Notes under the pieces: generated by a model | What the model saw: only the letters and a program-made list of their open reading frames with translations | The model's database searches: none | Told to the model about the DNA's origin: nothing | Source of the DNA: Mobilicoccus massiliensis | GTDB lineage: Bacteria; Actinomycetota; Actinomycetes; Actinomycetales; Dermatophilaceae | Assembly (NCBI RefSeq): GCF_000826525.2 | Contig: NZ_LN651327.1 | Location: forward strand, 124,001 to 188,000 | Direction of reading: 5' to 3' | DNA: 64,000 nt | Shown: piece by piece, positions 26,110 through 34,178 of the stretch | Position numbering within the stretch: position 1 is the stretch's first letter | How the letters are laid out: each line of letters opens with the position of its first letter | Program-made: the position numbers and the translations under genes

Positions 26110-26565
26110 TCAGGTCCGGTCGACCGCCTCTTCCTGCTCGGTCGCGATCTCTTCCTCGGCGGTGTCGTCGATCTCGTCCTGAGCGGCCGTGCCGGCCTCG
26201 GCGGGGGTGCCGTACTTCTCGATGAACGCCGGCACCCGCTCCTTGGGGCGGCCGATGATCGCGGCCTCGGCATCGAAGATGAGCACCGGACGCTGCATGA
26301 GCCGGGGGTTCTCGGCGAGAAGCTCGGCGACCTTCTCCCGGCTCGCGACGTCGTCGTCGCCGAGGCCGAGCTGCTCGAACGTCGAGTCGCGGCGCACGAG
26401 GTCTCCGAACGGGTCCTCGAGGATGTCGAACAGGTCGAGCGCGGCCTGCTCGTTGAGGGGCGTGTCGAGGTAACGCACGACGTCGTGCTCGACGCCCGCC
26501 TCCTCGAGGGCGAGCAGCGCCGCGCGGGAGGTGGAACACCGGGGGTTGTGCAGGATCGTGATCAT
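26110..26565 (-). CDS. ArsC/Spx-like arsenate reductase family protein
   Basis: A thioredoxin-fold protein of 151 residues. HNPRCSTSRAAL carries the catalytic Cys in the CX(S) context of glutaredoxin-dependent arsenate reductase, and the conserved Arg positions are seen in NPRLMQRPVLIF and IGRPKE. Residues about 118-151 form an acidic Asp/Glu-rich tail not found in the classical enzyme (about 115-140 residues). No arsenical pump or ArsR gene is adjacent, so it may act as a general thiol reductase. Single-gene unit on the minus strand. Confidence 0.83.
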   Translation of the reverse strand: MITILHNPRCSTSRAALLALEEAGVEHDVVRYLDTPLNEQAALDLFDILEDPFGDLVRRDSTFEQLGLGDDDVASREKVAELLAENPRLMQRPVLIFDAEAAIIGRPKERVPAFIEKYGTPAEAGTAAQDEIDDTAEEEIATEQEEAVDRT

Positions 26566-26701
26566 GAGACCCGTCTACCGCCGCCACGCGCCGGGGTCAA
26601 GACGAACGCCTCGGCTCATGGCACCGAGCACTGGAGATGCGCGTGTCTCTGTCAACGTGATTCCGACGCGACTCGACCGCGTACGGTCCTCGCCGGTCTC
26701 G

Positions 26702-27997
26702 TCAGAGAATTCGCAGCTTCTGCGCCTGTTCGGTGAGCTCGGCTCGAAAATCGGGGTGGGCGATGTCGATGAGGGCCTGGGCGCGTTGGCGGTTGGTCTT
26801 GCCGCGCAGCTGGGCGACGCCGAACTCGGTGACGACGTAGTTGATGTCGTTCTTGCTGGTCGAGACGTGCGTGCCGGGGGTGAGGGTGGGCACGATGCGC
26901 GAGATCGTGTCGTTCTTCGCGGTCGCGGGCAGCACGATGAACGCCTTACCGCCCTTCGACCGGTTGGAGGCGCGCACGAAGTCGGACTGGCCGCCGGTGC
27001 CGGAGTACGGCTTGGTGCCGAGCGACTCCGAGCCGCACTGCCCGAGCAGGTCGATCTGCATCGTGCCGTTGATCGAGTGCAGGTTGTCGTGGGCCCCGGC
27101 GAGATACGGGTCGTTGGTGATGTCGACCGGGTGCATCTCGAGCGCGGGGTTGTGATCCATGTAGTCGTACAGCCGCCGCGAGCCGAGCGCGAACGTCGCC
27201 ATCATCGAGCCGGGCGCGAGGTTCTTGCGCAGGTTGGTCACGGCTCCGGCCTCGACGAGGGAGAGGATGCCGTCGCCGATCATCTCGGTGTGGATGCCGA
27301 GGTCGCGCTTCTCGAGCAACTGCATGACGACGGCGTCGGGGATGCCGCCGTAGCCGATCTGCAGGGTCGCGCCGTCGGGGATGAGGTCGGCGACGTACCC
27401 GGCGATGGCCTCCTGCACCGGGCCGATCGCGGGCAGGCCCACCTCGAGCAGGGGGCGCTCGTCCTCCACGACGGCGTCGACGCGGTCGACGTGGATGTGG
27501 CAGTGACCGTAGGCGTACGGCACGTTGGGGTTGACCTCGAGGATCACCGTGCGCGCCTTCTCGATGGCCGCCATCGTGTAGTCCGGCGCGAGACCGAGTG
27601 AGAAGTAGCCGTGCTTGTCCATGGGCGAGGCCATGGCGACGACGACATCGGAGGGCAGCAGGCCCTCGCGGAACAACGCGGGCATCTCGCTGAAGTACGA
27701 GGGGTGGTAGTCGATCCACCCCGCCTGAGCGCCGGGACGGCTCGGGCCGCCGACGAAGTAGGAGCGGTGGCGCACGTTCTCGGCGGTCTGCTCGTCGAAG
27801 TAGGCGTAGGGACGCAGCGGCAGGATCTGGCTGATCTTCACGTCGCGAAAGCGGGTGCGATGCTCGGAGATCGCCTCGAGGATCGTCGGCGGCTCACCCA
27901 CGCCGGTCGGCACGACGACGGTCGACCCGTCCTCGACGAGGTCGATCGCCTCGCCCGCCTCGCGGCGCTTGGCTGCGTACTGGTCCTGCGCGGTCAT
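26702..27997 (-). CDS. acetyl-CoA hydrolase/CoA-transferase (4-hydroxybutyrate type)
   Basis: A family I CoA-transferase-like protein of 431 residues, similar in layout to 4-hydroxybutyrate CoA-transferase (Cat2/AbfT) and succinyl-CoA:acetate CoA-transferase. Recognisable features: TVVVPTGVGEPPTILEAI at the N-terminus, LQIGYGGIPDAVVMQLLEKR, GIHTEMIGDGILSLVEAG (the Glu of HTEMI is a candidate thioester nucleophile), GTGGQSDFVRAS, and the C-terminal YVVTEFGVAQLRGKT. ATG 27997 follows GGAGG with eight-base spacing. Likely involved in acyl-CoA/organic acid exchange; substrate not determinable. Confidence 0.9.
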   Translation of the reverse strand: MTAQDQYAAKRREAGEAIDLVEDGSTVVVPTGVGEPPTILEAISEHRTRFRDVKISQILPLRPYAYFDEQTAENVRHRSYFVGGPSRPGAQAGWIDYHPSYFSEMPALFREGLLPSDVVVAMASPMDKHGYFSLGLAPDYTMAAIEKARTVILEVNPNVPYAYGHCHIHVDRVDAVVEDERPLLEVGLPAIGPVQEAIAGYVADLIPDGATLQIGYGGIPDAVVMQLLEKRDLGIHTEMIGDGILSLVEAGAVTNLRKNLAPGSMMATFALGSRRLYDYMDHNPALEMHPVDITNDPYLAGAHDNLHSINGTMQIDLLGQCGSESLGTKPYSGTGGQSDFVRASNRSKGGKAFIVLPATAKNDTISRIVPTLTPGTHVSTSKNDINYVVTEFGVAQLRGKTNRQRAQALIDIAHPDFRAELTEQAQKLRIL

Positions 27998-28194
27998 CGT
28001 CGACCTCCGTTGGCTGAGACGTCCACTCGAGTCGACCCTAGACGCCCGGTCGCGCAACGTAGGCCCGAACGCGCGGCCGGGCAGGAGACCCTTCCCACAC
28101 CGCCGGAGCTCCGACGGACGACGCCGATCTGCACCGGGCACCTCCCGCCACCCTCCACGTGCGCCGTGGATGAGGGGAGGCGCAAGATGGACCC

Positions 28195-29007
28195 ATGGCC
28201 GACACCCTTCTTCCTCCTCCGCCCATCGCCCTTACGATCGCCGGGTCCGAAGCGACCGGTGGGGCCGGGGCGCAGGCCGACCTCAAGACGTTCCAGGCGC
28301 TGGGCGTCTTCGGTATCGCGGCGCTCACGTGCATCGTCTCGTTCGACCCCAAGGCCGGCTGGGCACACCGGTTCGTCCCGGTCGACCCGCAGGTCATCGC
28401 CGACCAGCTCGAGGCCGAGTTCGCCTGCTACGACATGTCGGCCGTGAAGATCGGGATGCTCGGCACGCCGGCGACGATCGACGTCGTCGCCTCCACGCTG
28501 CGCGAGCAGCGTCCCGAGCGGCTGCTGCTCGACCCGGTGCTCATCTGCAAGGGGCAGGAGCCCGGGGCCGCGCTCGACACCGACAACGCCCTCAAGGAGC
28601 ACGTGCTGCCGCTGGCGACGTTCGTCACCCCCAACCAGTTCGAGGCCATGTCGCTCGCCGGCATGGACGCCATCGAGTCGGTCGACGACCTCGAGACGGC
28701 CGCTCGCCGCATCCACGAGTCGTGCGGTGCGGCGGTGCTCGCCAAGGGTGGCGTGCGTCTCGCCGGTCCCGACGCCGTCGACGTCTACTACGACGGCACG
28801 ACGACGGAGGTCCTCTCCGAGCCGAAGATCGGCGAGGTCGCGGTCAGCGGCGCGGGCTGCTCGCTCGCGGCGGCGATCACGGCCGAGCTCGCCAAGGGCC
28901 GTGACCCCCTCGCCGCGGCGCGGGCCGCGAAGTCGTTCGTCACCGAGGGAATTCGCGCCCGGGTGGAGTCCAACGCGCCCTTCGCCGCCCTCTGGCAGGG
29001 CGTGTGA
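28195..29007 (+). CDS. PfkB-type HMP/pyridoxine kinase (ThiD/PdxK)
   Basis: A 270-residue ribokinase-fold kinase. The substrate-binding SEATGGAGAQADLKTFQALG (about 18-37) is typical of ThiD/PdxK, with the anion hole and catalytic Asp in GEVAVSGAGCSLAAAI (the family has GTGDTF/GxGC here; Cys replaces Asp in the usual place, as in some pyridoxine kinases). Acts on hydroxymethylpyrimidine (thiamine route) or pyridoxal/pyridoxine. No thiamine genes or TPP riboswitch were found nearby. Leaderless start: CAAGAT six bases before ATG 28195. The stop overlaps the YchJ gene start (GTGA). Confidence 0.85.
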   Translation: MADTLLPPPPIALTIAGSEATGGAGAQADLKTFQALGVFGIAALTCIVSFDPKAGWAHRFVPVDPQVIADQLEAEFACYDMSAVKIGMLGTPATIDVVASTLREQRPERLLLDPVLICKGQEPGAALDTDNALKEHVLPLATFVTPNQFEAMSLAGMDAIESVDDLETAARRIHESCGAAVLAKGGVRLAGPDAVDVYYDGTTTEVLSEPKIGEVAVSGAGCSLAAAITAELAKGRDPLAAARAAKSFVTEGIRARVESNAPFAALWQGV

Positions 29008-29423
29008 CGCACGCCTTCGGCACGCCGGGTGCGGCCGTTGCGCCCGGCGCCGCCTGCCCGTGCGGCTCGGGCGCGACGTACGCCGGGTGCTGCCGGGTGT
29101 TCCACGACGGCAGGCCCGCGCCCACGGCCGAGGCGTTGATGCGCTCGCGGTACTCGGCGTTCGCGGTCGGTGACGCACAGCACCTGCTGCGCACGTGGCA
29201 CCCGCGGACCCGACCCGAGGGGTTGACGCTCGACCCCGGCCACCGCTGGATCGGGCTCGAGGTGCTCGGCACCCAGGACGGCCTCGACGGCGATGAGACC
29301 GGAGTGGTCGTCTACCGCGCGACGTCGCTCGATGCCTCCGGGGCCCGGCATGAGATGACCGAGACCAGCCGATTCGCGCGGCGTGGTGGCCGTTGGGTGT
29401 ACGTCGACGGCGACGTGAGTTGA
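29004..29423 (+). CDS. YchJ family protein (UPF0225, SEC-C motif)
   Basis: A 139-residue protein: an N-terminal SEC-C-like zinc motif CPCGSGATYAGCC (residues about 18-30, CxC...CC), then the YchJ domain with ALMRSRYSAFAVGDAQHLLRTW and the C-terminal RHEMTETSRFARRGGRWVYVDG. Biochemical function unknown; SEC-C motifs bind zinc and often mediate protein contacts. GTG 29004 overlaps the kinase stop, so expression is coupled to it. Confidence 0.9.
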   Translation: MTHAFGTPGAAVAPGAACPCGSGATYAGCCRVFHDGRPAPTAEALMRSRYSAFAVGDAQHLLRTWHPRTRPEGLTLDPGHRWIGLEVLGTQDGLDGDETGVVVYRATSLDASGARHEMTETSRFARRGGRWVYVDGDVS

Positions 29424-29470
29424 GCCGTGCCCATCTGGCTGCGCCCCTCCCCGGAACTGGACGAGTGACC

Positions 29471-29476
29471 TACACT
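29471..29476 (+). promoter_or_regulatory. -10 box upstream of the 29507 gene
   Basis: TACACT, near the actinobacterial sigma-70 -10 consensus, lies 31 bases before the ATG at 29507 and before its ribosome site. No convincing -35 is seen. Confidence 0.4.
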
Positions 29477-29506
29477 CCCCGCAGCAGTCCGAGCGGGGGA
29501 GGCACG

Positions 29507-30148
29507 ATGAGCGGGGACGATCAGGGCCGGGGTCTCGTGATGGCCGAGCGTATCCGGGAGGCGCTCGAGGACGCCTTCGAGCAGGAGGTGCGCGACACGC
29601 TGCGTGCCGGTCGGGCGACGCCTCTCGAAAGGCTGCACGACTACCTCACCGGAGTGTCCGACCAGCACGAACCGCGCGTCCGGCTGCTCTTCGAACTGCT
29701 CGAGGACGGCACCCTGCCGCTGGACGGCGACCTCGCCGACGTGCCGGCGACGTGCTTCTTCCTCGGCGACATCGTGCGTTACCAACGCAGTCTCGACGAC
29801 TGGGCGCGACTCCTCGGCCCGCAGCGGCCGTACGTGCCCGGCGCCGGTGACCCCGAGTACCTCGAACTGTGGAGCGCCGGGGATCTCCTCTGGCGCGCCG
29901 ACCGCGACCAGGCCGAGGCGTCCCGCGCCTTCCTCACCATGCTCCTCGACGAGCAGGTCGGGCTGTGGAGCGCGCGAGTGAGACCCGGTGAGCTGCGCGT
30001 TCTTGCGATCGACGCGTGGAGCGGGCACGACGCCTATCGCGTCGCGGTCGCATCGGGATCGCTCGAGGAACGACAGGCCGAGCCGGGGGTGGCCGTGCCC
30101 ACCGACCGACCCCTCGCGCCGCGTCCGCGCCTCGCCGCTCGCCCCTGA
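29507..30148 (+). CDS. hypothetical protein
   Basis: 213 residues, acidic and soluble, no membrane segment. Features: a helix ERIREALEDAFEQEVRDTLR, then LHDYLTGVSDQHEPRVRLLFELLEDGTL, and a Trp/Tyr-rich centre near RYQRSLDDWARLLGPQRPY. The C-terminus is Pro/Arg-rich. Not recognised as a named family. ATG 29507 has GGGGGAGG five bases upstream, strongly supporting the start, and a -10-like box at 29471-29476 suggests its own promoter. It is coding by its good ribosome site and codon bias. Confidence 0.7.
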   Translation: MSGDDQGRGLVMAERIREALEDAFEQEVRDTLRAGRATPLERLHDYLTGVSDQHEPRVRLLFELLEDGTLPLDGDLADVPATCFFLGDIVRYQRSLDDWARLLGPQRPYVPGAGDPEYLELWSAGDLLWRADRDQAEASRAFLTMLLDEQVGLWSARVRPGELRVLAIDAWSGHDAYRVAVASGSLEERQAEPGVAVPTDRPLAPRPRLAARP

Positions 30149-30285
30149 ACGGGAGTTCTCCACAGCGCTCTGCGGGGCCGGCGGTTGTCCACCGGCCCGA
30201 ATCGAGCGCACACGACGGGCACCGGTTCTTGCGAGCGTGGACGCACCGGCGCCCGGCCAGCGGCGCCCCGGCAAAGGAGCCCGCC

Positions 30286-31053
30286 GTGCTCGCACTCATG
30301 CCCAGCGTCACCGACGTCAACGCACCCACCGGGACAGCCGAGACCACCAGGACCGCCGAGACCACCAGGTCCGCCGAGACCACCGATCTCACGGACGACA
30401 CCGACAACACCGACGTCATCGGGACCACCGATGTCACAGAGACCGTCGTCGGGCCCGACGGCATCCGCCGCCCCGCCTGGGCCGATCGCGGGGAGGCGGT
30501 ACGCCGCTACTTCGACACCGAGTGGGGCACGCCGGTGCGCACCGAACAAGGGCTGTTCGAGCTCATCGTGCTGTTCGTCTTCGCCGGCGGGCTGACGTGG
30601 GCCAACGTGCTGCAACGCCGTGAGGGTCTCCGGGCCGCGTTCGCGGGTTTCGACGCCGACGCCGTGGCCGCGTTCACCGACGCCGATGTCCACGATCTGG
30701 TCAACGATGTACGCATCATCCGCAACCGCCGCAAATGCGAGGCCGCGATCACGACTGCACGCGCGACGTGCGCCCTGCGCGCCGCGGGCGGGCTCGTCGA
30801 CCTCGTCTGGGGTCGCACGCTCGACGAGATCGACTCGGATGGCGTGGAGCTCACCGCGATACCGCGTTCGGACGCCCGATCGGTGCGCCTGGCCGAGGCG
30901 TTCGCCGACGCCGGATTCGTCCACCTCGGCCCCGTCGCCTCACAGTCGTTGCTGCTCGCGGCGGGCGTGATCCCGGTGCGGCGGTCCGAACCGGCTGGAG
31001 CCGTCGCGCGCAAGGCCGATAGGGGAACGGATCGCCGAACGGTCGGCGTCTGA
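30286..31053 (+). CDS. DNA-3-methyladenine glycosylase I-like protein, catalytic residues lost
   Basis: A 255-residue protein whose C-terminal ~190 residues align with Tag: YFDTEWGTPV, LFELIVLF, GLTWANVLQRREGLRAAF, then RIIRNRRKCEAAITTARA and the final GFVHLGPVASQSLLLAAG. In E. coli Tag the catalytic Glu38 lies in LEGQQAGLSW; the aligned segment here is LFVFAGGLTW, with Phe in its place. The four zinc ligands (CxxW, YHD, and the C-terminal His/Cys pair) read RPAW, YFD and VIPVRR, so all are missing. It is therefore unlikely to be a normal 3-methyladenine glycosylase. The first ~60 residues are a Thr/Asp/Glu-rich low-complexity tail. GTG 30286 is set by AAAGGAG six bases upstream. Confidence 0.85.
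   Translation: MLALMPSVTDVNAPTGTAETTRTAETTRSAETTDLTDDTDNTDVIGTTDVTETVVGPDGIRRPAWADRGEAVRRYFDTEWGTPVRTEQGLFELIVLFVFAGGLTWANVLQRREGLRAAFAGFDADAVAAFTDADVHDLVNDVRIIRNRRKCEAAITTARATCALRAAGGLVDLVWGRTLDEIDSDGVELTAIPRSDARSVRLAEAFADAGFVHLGPVASQSLLLAAGVIPVRRSEPAGAVARKADRGTDRRTVGV
30333..30386 (+). repeat. three 18-bp tandem repeats in the Tag-like gene
   Basis: The unit GACCGCCGAGACCACCAG occurs three times in a row (30333-30350, 30351-30368, 30369-30386) with one to two changes per copy. It encodes a TAETTR-type hexapeptide in the N-terminal tail and is in frame, so copy number can change without breaking the gene. Confidence 0.9.
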
Positions 31054-31228
31054 CCCTGGCGGTCACGTGCGGTTCGTGACATTCTGGGCAGGTGTCCGGC
31101 TCGGTCCGGTCTGGTCTCGGGGGAGATATCAGGGGCGCCTCGCCACGACAGCGGCCGCATTCGACAGCGGCGGTACTCGACGACGGCGGTGCGCACCGTA
31201 TTCGGCGCGACACGTGAAGAGGCCAGAA

Positions 31229-32341
31229 GTGAATGCAGTAGGGGGGCGGCGGGCCGGTCTCGCCGTCATCGTCGCCGTCCTCGGCGTGGCGGCTCCGTCG
31301 GTCGTGCACGCGGCACCCGAGGCGGACGCCACCTCGGTGACCAGCACTCCGAGCAGCACCGTCGCGCGCACCGGTGACCGGGTGCTCGTTCGTGGCTCGG
31401 TCACGACCGAGGGTCCGCGCGAGGTGCGCCTCCAGGTCAGGGTCGGGCGCACGTGGCGCACCCTCGACTCGCAGGAGACGACCGGCACGTTCACCCTGAC
31501 CCTGCCCACCGGCGACGCCGGGGTGAGTTCCTACCGCGTCCAGGCTCCGGCCACCGACGGCTTCTCCGAGGGCATCGGTGCGACGTTCACCGTCGGCATC
31601 GGCGCCGGCAACCCCCGCGCGTTCGACTACCTCACCACGCCACCGGTGCGGTGGGATCCGTGCACGACCATCGGGTACCGCGTCAATCTCACCGAGGCAC
31701 CGGACGACGCCCTCGAGGACGTCCGTCGGGCGATCGGCCTCGCCTCGCAGGCCACCGGCGTCCGCTACAAGTACCTCGGCACGACCAAGATCGTTCCCGG
31801 AGCCAAGGGCGCCGACACCCCCGAGACCTACCCCGCCGGCACCGACCTCGTCATCGCCTACACCACGCCCGCCAAGACCAGGCTGCTCGATCGCCGCGAC
31901 CACGCGCTCGGCATCGGCGGCGTGTTCTACGACCTCACACCGCAGAAGATCGGCAAGAACAGTTGGCACCGGGCGGTGCAGGGCTACGTCGTGCTCAACA
32001 CCACCAAGAGCCTGCCCAGCGGGTTCGGTGCCGGCCGCGAGACGGGCGAGCTCGGCACCTGGGGTCAGGTGCTGCTGCACGAGATCGGGCACACGCTCGG
32101 GCTCGATCACCCGGCGGTCGCCGACAAGGACCAGATCATGCACCCCGAGACCACGTACAAGCAGGCGCAATGGGGCGCCGGTGATCTCGTCGCCCTCCGC
32201 CGACTGGGCGCCTCCTCGGGCTGCTTCGCCAAGCCGGCCAAACGACTTGCCGCGACCAAGCGTCCCGCGGTCAAGCGCCCCGCGGTGAAGAGTCGCGTCG
32301 TTCCCGGCGTGCGGTCCTCAGTGGTCCTCGCCCAGCGGTAG
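31229..32341 (+). CDS. secreted matrixin-like zinc metalloprotease
   Basis: A 370-residue exported protein: signal peptide (n-region Arg-rich, hydrophobic AGLAVIVAVLGVAA, cleavage near VVHA-AP, about residue 28), a beta-sandwich-like region (about 30-125), and a protease domain (about 140-320) with the zinc motif HEIGHTLGLDH (about residue 280) and a candidate Met-turn in DQIMHPE. This HExxHxxGxxH pattern defines metzincins/matrixins. The Lys/Arg/Pro tail (about 335-370) is basic and could bind the cell wall. GTG 31229 follows AAGAGG; GTG 31214 is an alternative. Substrate unknown. The 3' end overlaps the convergent DMT-like gene by 24 bases. Confidence 0.9.
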   Translation: MNAVGGRRAGLAVIVAVLGVAAPSVVHAAPEADATSVTSTPSSTVARTGDRVLVRGSVTTEGPREVRLQVRVGRTWRTLDSQETTGTFTLTLPTGDAGVSSYRVQAPATDGFSEGIGATFTVGIGAGNPRAFDYLTTPPVRWDPCTTIGYRVNLTEAPDDALEDVRRAIGLASQATGVRYKYLGTTKIVPGAKGADTPETYPAGTDLVIAYTTPAKTRLLDRRDHALGIGGVFYDLTPQKIGKNSWHRAVQGYVVLNTTKSLPSGFGAGRETGELGTWGQVLLHEIGHTLGLDHPAVADKDQIMHPETTYKQAQWGAGDLVALRRLGASSGCFAKPAKRLAATKRPAVKRPAVKSRVVPGVRSSVVLAQR

Positions 32342-33148
32342 GCCCTGGGCCGCGGGCTCGGCCTGGTCGGGGCGCAGCAGCGACAGTGCGCCCGCCAGCG
32401 ACAGCACGAGCCCGGCGACGACGGCCCACATCATCCCCTGGCGCGGCAGTTCGTGCATGAGCACCAGACCGAACGCCGCGGGCACGATCGTGCTCGTCAC
32501 GTAGTTCGCACCGAGGACACCGACGGCGTGCGAGACGGCCAGCCCACGGGTCAGGTGGACCTGGCCGAGCACGAGGCCGCCGACCAGCAAGAACCCACCG
32601 GCCCACAGCGTCCACGGCCACTCCCAGAACCGCCAGATGTCCGCGTCGAGGCGGGCGATGAGCAGCCGGGCGGCGATCGCGCTGATCGCGAAGCCCAGGC
32701 CCGACAACACGCCGAACACACCCGGGTGCAGGGGCAGGAAGACCCCGACGAGGCAGATCGCGACCCCGGCCCCGAGCACCGCGACGTGGATCGGCTCGAT
32801 CGGTACGGCGGGGCCGGGCACGGTCGTGGCGGCGAGGACGGCGATGCCCGCGACGACGACTCCGATGGCGAGCACGTCGCGGGTCTTGAGCGCTCGCGTG
32901 CCGGCGAGGTGCTGGATGAGCGCCGTGATCGCGAGCCCACCCACGACGGCCGCCTGCACGATGAGCAGAGGAAGGTGGCCGCGGGCGAGGAGGGTGAAGA
33001 AGAACCCGGCGCCCTGCAACGCGGTGCCCATCCACCACGCGGGCGACTTCAGCGGGTGGGCCTCGCCCTGCGCGCCGTCGGAGAGGCGTGCTCCCGCCCA
33101 GCCGTAGGCGAGGACGCCCACGATCAGGCAGACGATGCTCAGGGTCAT
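32318..33148 (-). CDS. DMT-superfamily-like multi-pass membrane protein
   Basis: A 276-residue protein with about ten hydrophobic segments, arranged as in EamA/DMT transporters (two halves of about five helices): SIVCLIVGVLAYGWAGARL, ALQGAGFFFTLLARGHLPLL, then DVLAIGVVVAGIAVLAATTV, and a final helix near GMMWAVVAGLVLSLAGALSL. No substrate motif is seen. ATG 33148 is the natural start. The last eight codons overlap the convergent protease gene. Possibly a small-metabolite exporter; only the fold class is supported. Confidence 0.75.
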   Translation of the reverse strand: MTLSIVCLIVGVLAYGWAGARLSDGAQGEAHPLKSPAWWMGTALQGAGFFFTLLARGHLPLLIVQAAVVGGLAITALIQHLAGTRALKTRDVLAIGVVVAGIAVLAATTVPGPAVPIEPIHVAVLGAGVAICLVGVFLPLHPGVFGVLSGLGFAISAIAARLLIARLDADIWRFWEWPWTLWAGGFLLVGGLVLGQVHLTRGLAVSHAVGVLGANYVTSTIVPAAFGLVLMHELPRQGMMWAVVAGLVLSLAGALSLLRPDQAEPAAQGLPLGEDH

Positions 33149-33219
33149 GCGGGCGCGTCCGTCGCCGCGGCGGTGTCGATCACGCGGTCAACCTACTCCG
33201 CCGCCCGGGGCCCGGCCGA

Positions 33220-34116
33220 TCAGGCGTCTTGCAGCGAGATCGTCGTCGTCAGCGTGTGCGACCCGCCGGCCTCGAGCTTGACGTGCCCGGCGAGCGCGTT
33301 GGCCGCTTCGACGCACACCATGCCGCGCCACTCGTCGTCGCCGAAGTCCGACATCTCGGCGGCCTTGCGCTCCCACGGGTTCCACACGACGGTGCTGTTG
33401 GAGCCGGCCTTGCCCACGACGACGCGACGGTCGCCGTCGACGAGCGTCACGGTGTCGGTCGAGGCGTAGACGCGGTCGGTCTCACGCAGGAAGCGCACGT
33501 CGCCGGATTGGGCGTTGACGGCCCGGCCACCGGGGGCACGGTCGGCGTAGCGCGCGCCGTCGAGGCCCTCGAGGTGCACCGAGGCGATGTCGGAGACGCG
33601 CAGATAGGTGTGCAGGGCCTCCTCGAGTTCCATGGCCTCGCTGGGGGAGGCGATCGTCAGCGACATGCGCAGGGTCGCGCCGAACGTGACCGTGTACGTG
33701 GCCGTGAGGTCGGCGGGCGCGGATTCGACGCCGTCCGCGTCGAGTTGTGAGAGCGGGGGCAGCGTGAGCACGACCGTGACGTCGTCGTCGTCGCGATGCA
33801 CCTCCGTCGGCAACCATCGGACGTTGCGGAAGAAGCCGTGCTGCGGTGAGCGGTTCTTGGCGCGGCCGGTGGCGAACCACGGTGCGCAGATCGGCACGCC
33901 GCCGCGGATCGCGACGCCTTCGCCGAAGCGGGCGTGTTCGCTCACCCACAGCACCTCGTCCGCGCCGGCGGGTGCCCATCGGGTCACCGTGGCGCCGTCG
34001 AGGTGGATCTCGCCGCTGCACGCCGGGGTGTCGACGACGAGACGGGGCACGTCGCCTCCCGTCAGACTCACGCCCTCGGGCAGCGCGGGCGAGGGGGGTG
34101 TCGTGGTCGTCGTCAT
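33220..34116 (-). CDS. D-hexose-6-phosphate mutarotase (aldose-1-epimerase family)
   Basis: A 298-residue galactose-mutarotase-fold protein of the YeaD/D-hexose-6-phosphate mutarotase group, interconverting alpha and beta anomers of glucose-6-phosphate or related sugars. The family pattern is visible: LDGATVTRWAPAGADEVLWVSEHARF, GGVPICAPWFA, SPQHGFFRNVRWLP (catalytic His), YLRVSDIASVHLEGLDGARYAD, VVVGKAGSNSTVVWNPWE and the C-terminal MVCVEAANA. The start at 34116 has a GACCAT box six bases upstream (minus strand), consistent with a leaderless transcript. Cytosolic housekeeping sugar metabolism. Confidence 0.92.
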   Translation of the reverse strand: MTTTTTPPSPALPEGVSLTGGDVPRLVVDTPACSGEIHLDGATVTRWAPAGADEVLWVSEHARFGEGVAIRGGVPICAPWFATGRAKNRSPQHGFFRNVRWLPTEVHRDDDDVTVVLTLPPLSQLDADGVESAPADLTATYTVTFGATLRMSLTIASPSEAMELEEALHTYLRVSDIASVHLEGLDGARYADRAPGGRAVNAQSGDVRFLRETDRVYASTDTVTLVDGDRRVVVGKAGSNSTVVWNPWERKAAEMSDFGDDEWRGMVCVEAANALAGHVKLEAGGSHTLTTTISLQDA

Positions 34117-34178
34117 GGACCCATGGTCTCCGGATACATCGCTCACGCGTGCCTTGTCGGCACGAAACGCCGTGAATC

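Noticed and set aside
28000..28194. TPP riboswitch before the ThiD/PdxK-like gene
   Set aside because: No recognisable thi-box; the start looks leaderless.
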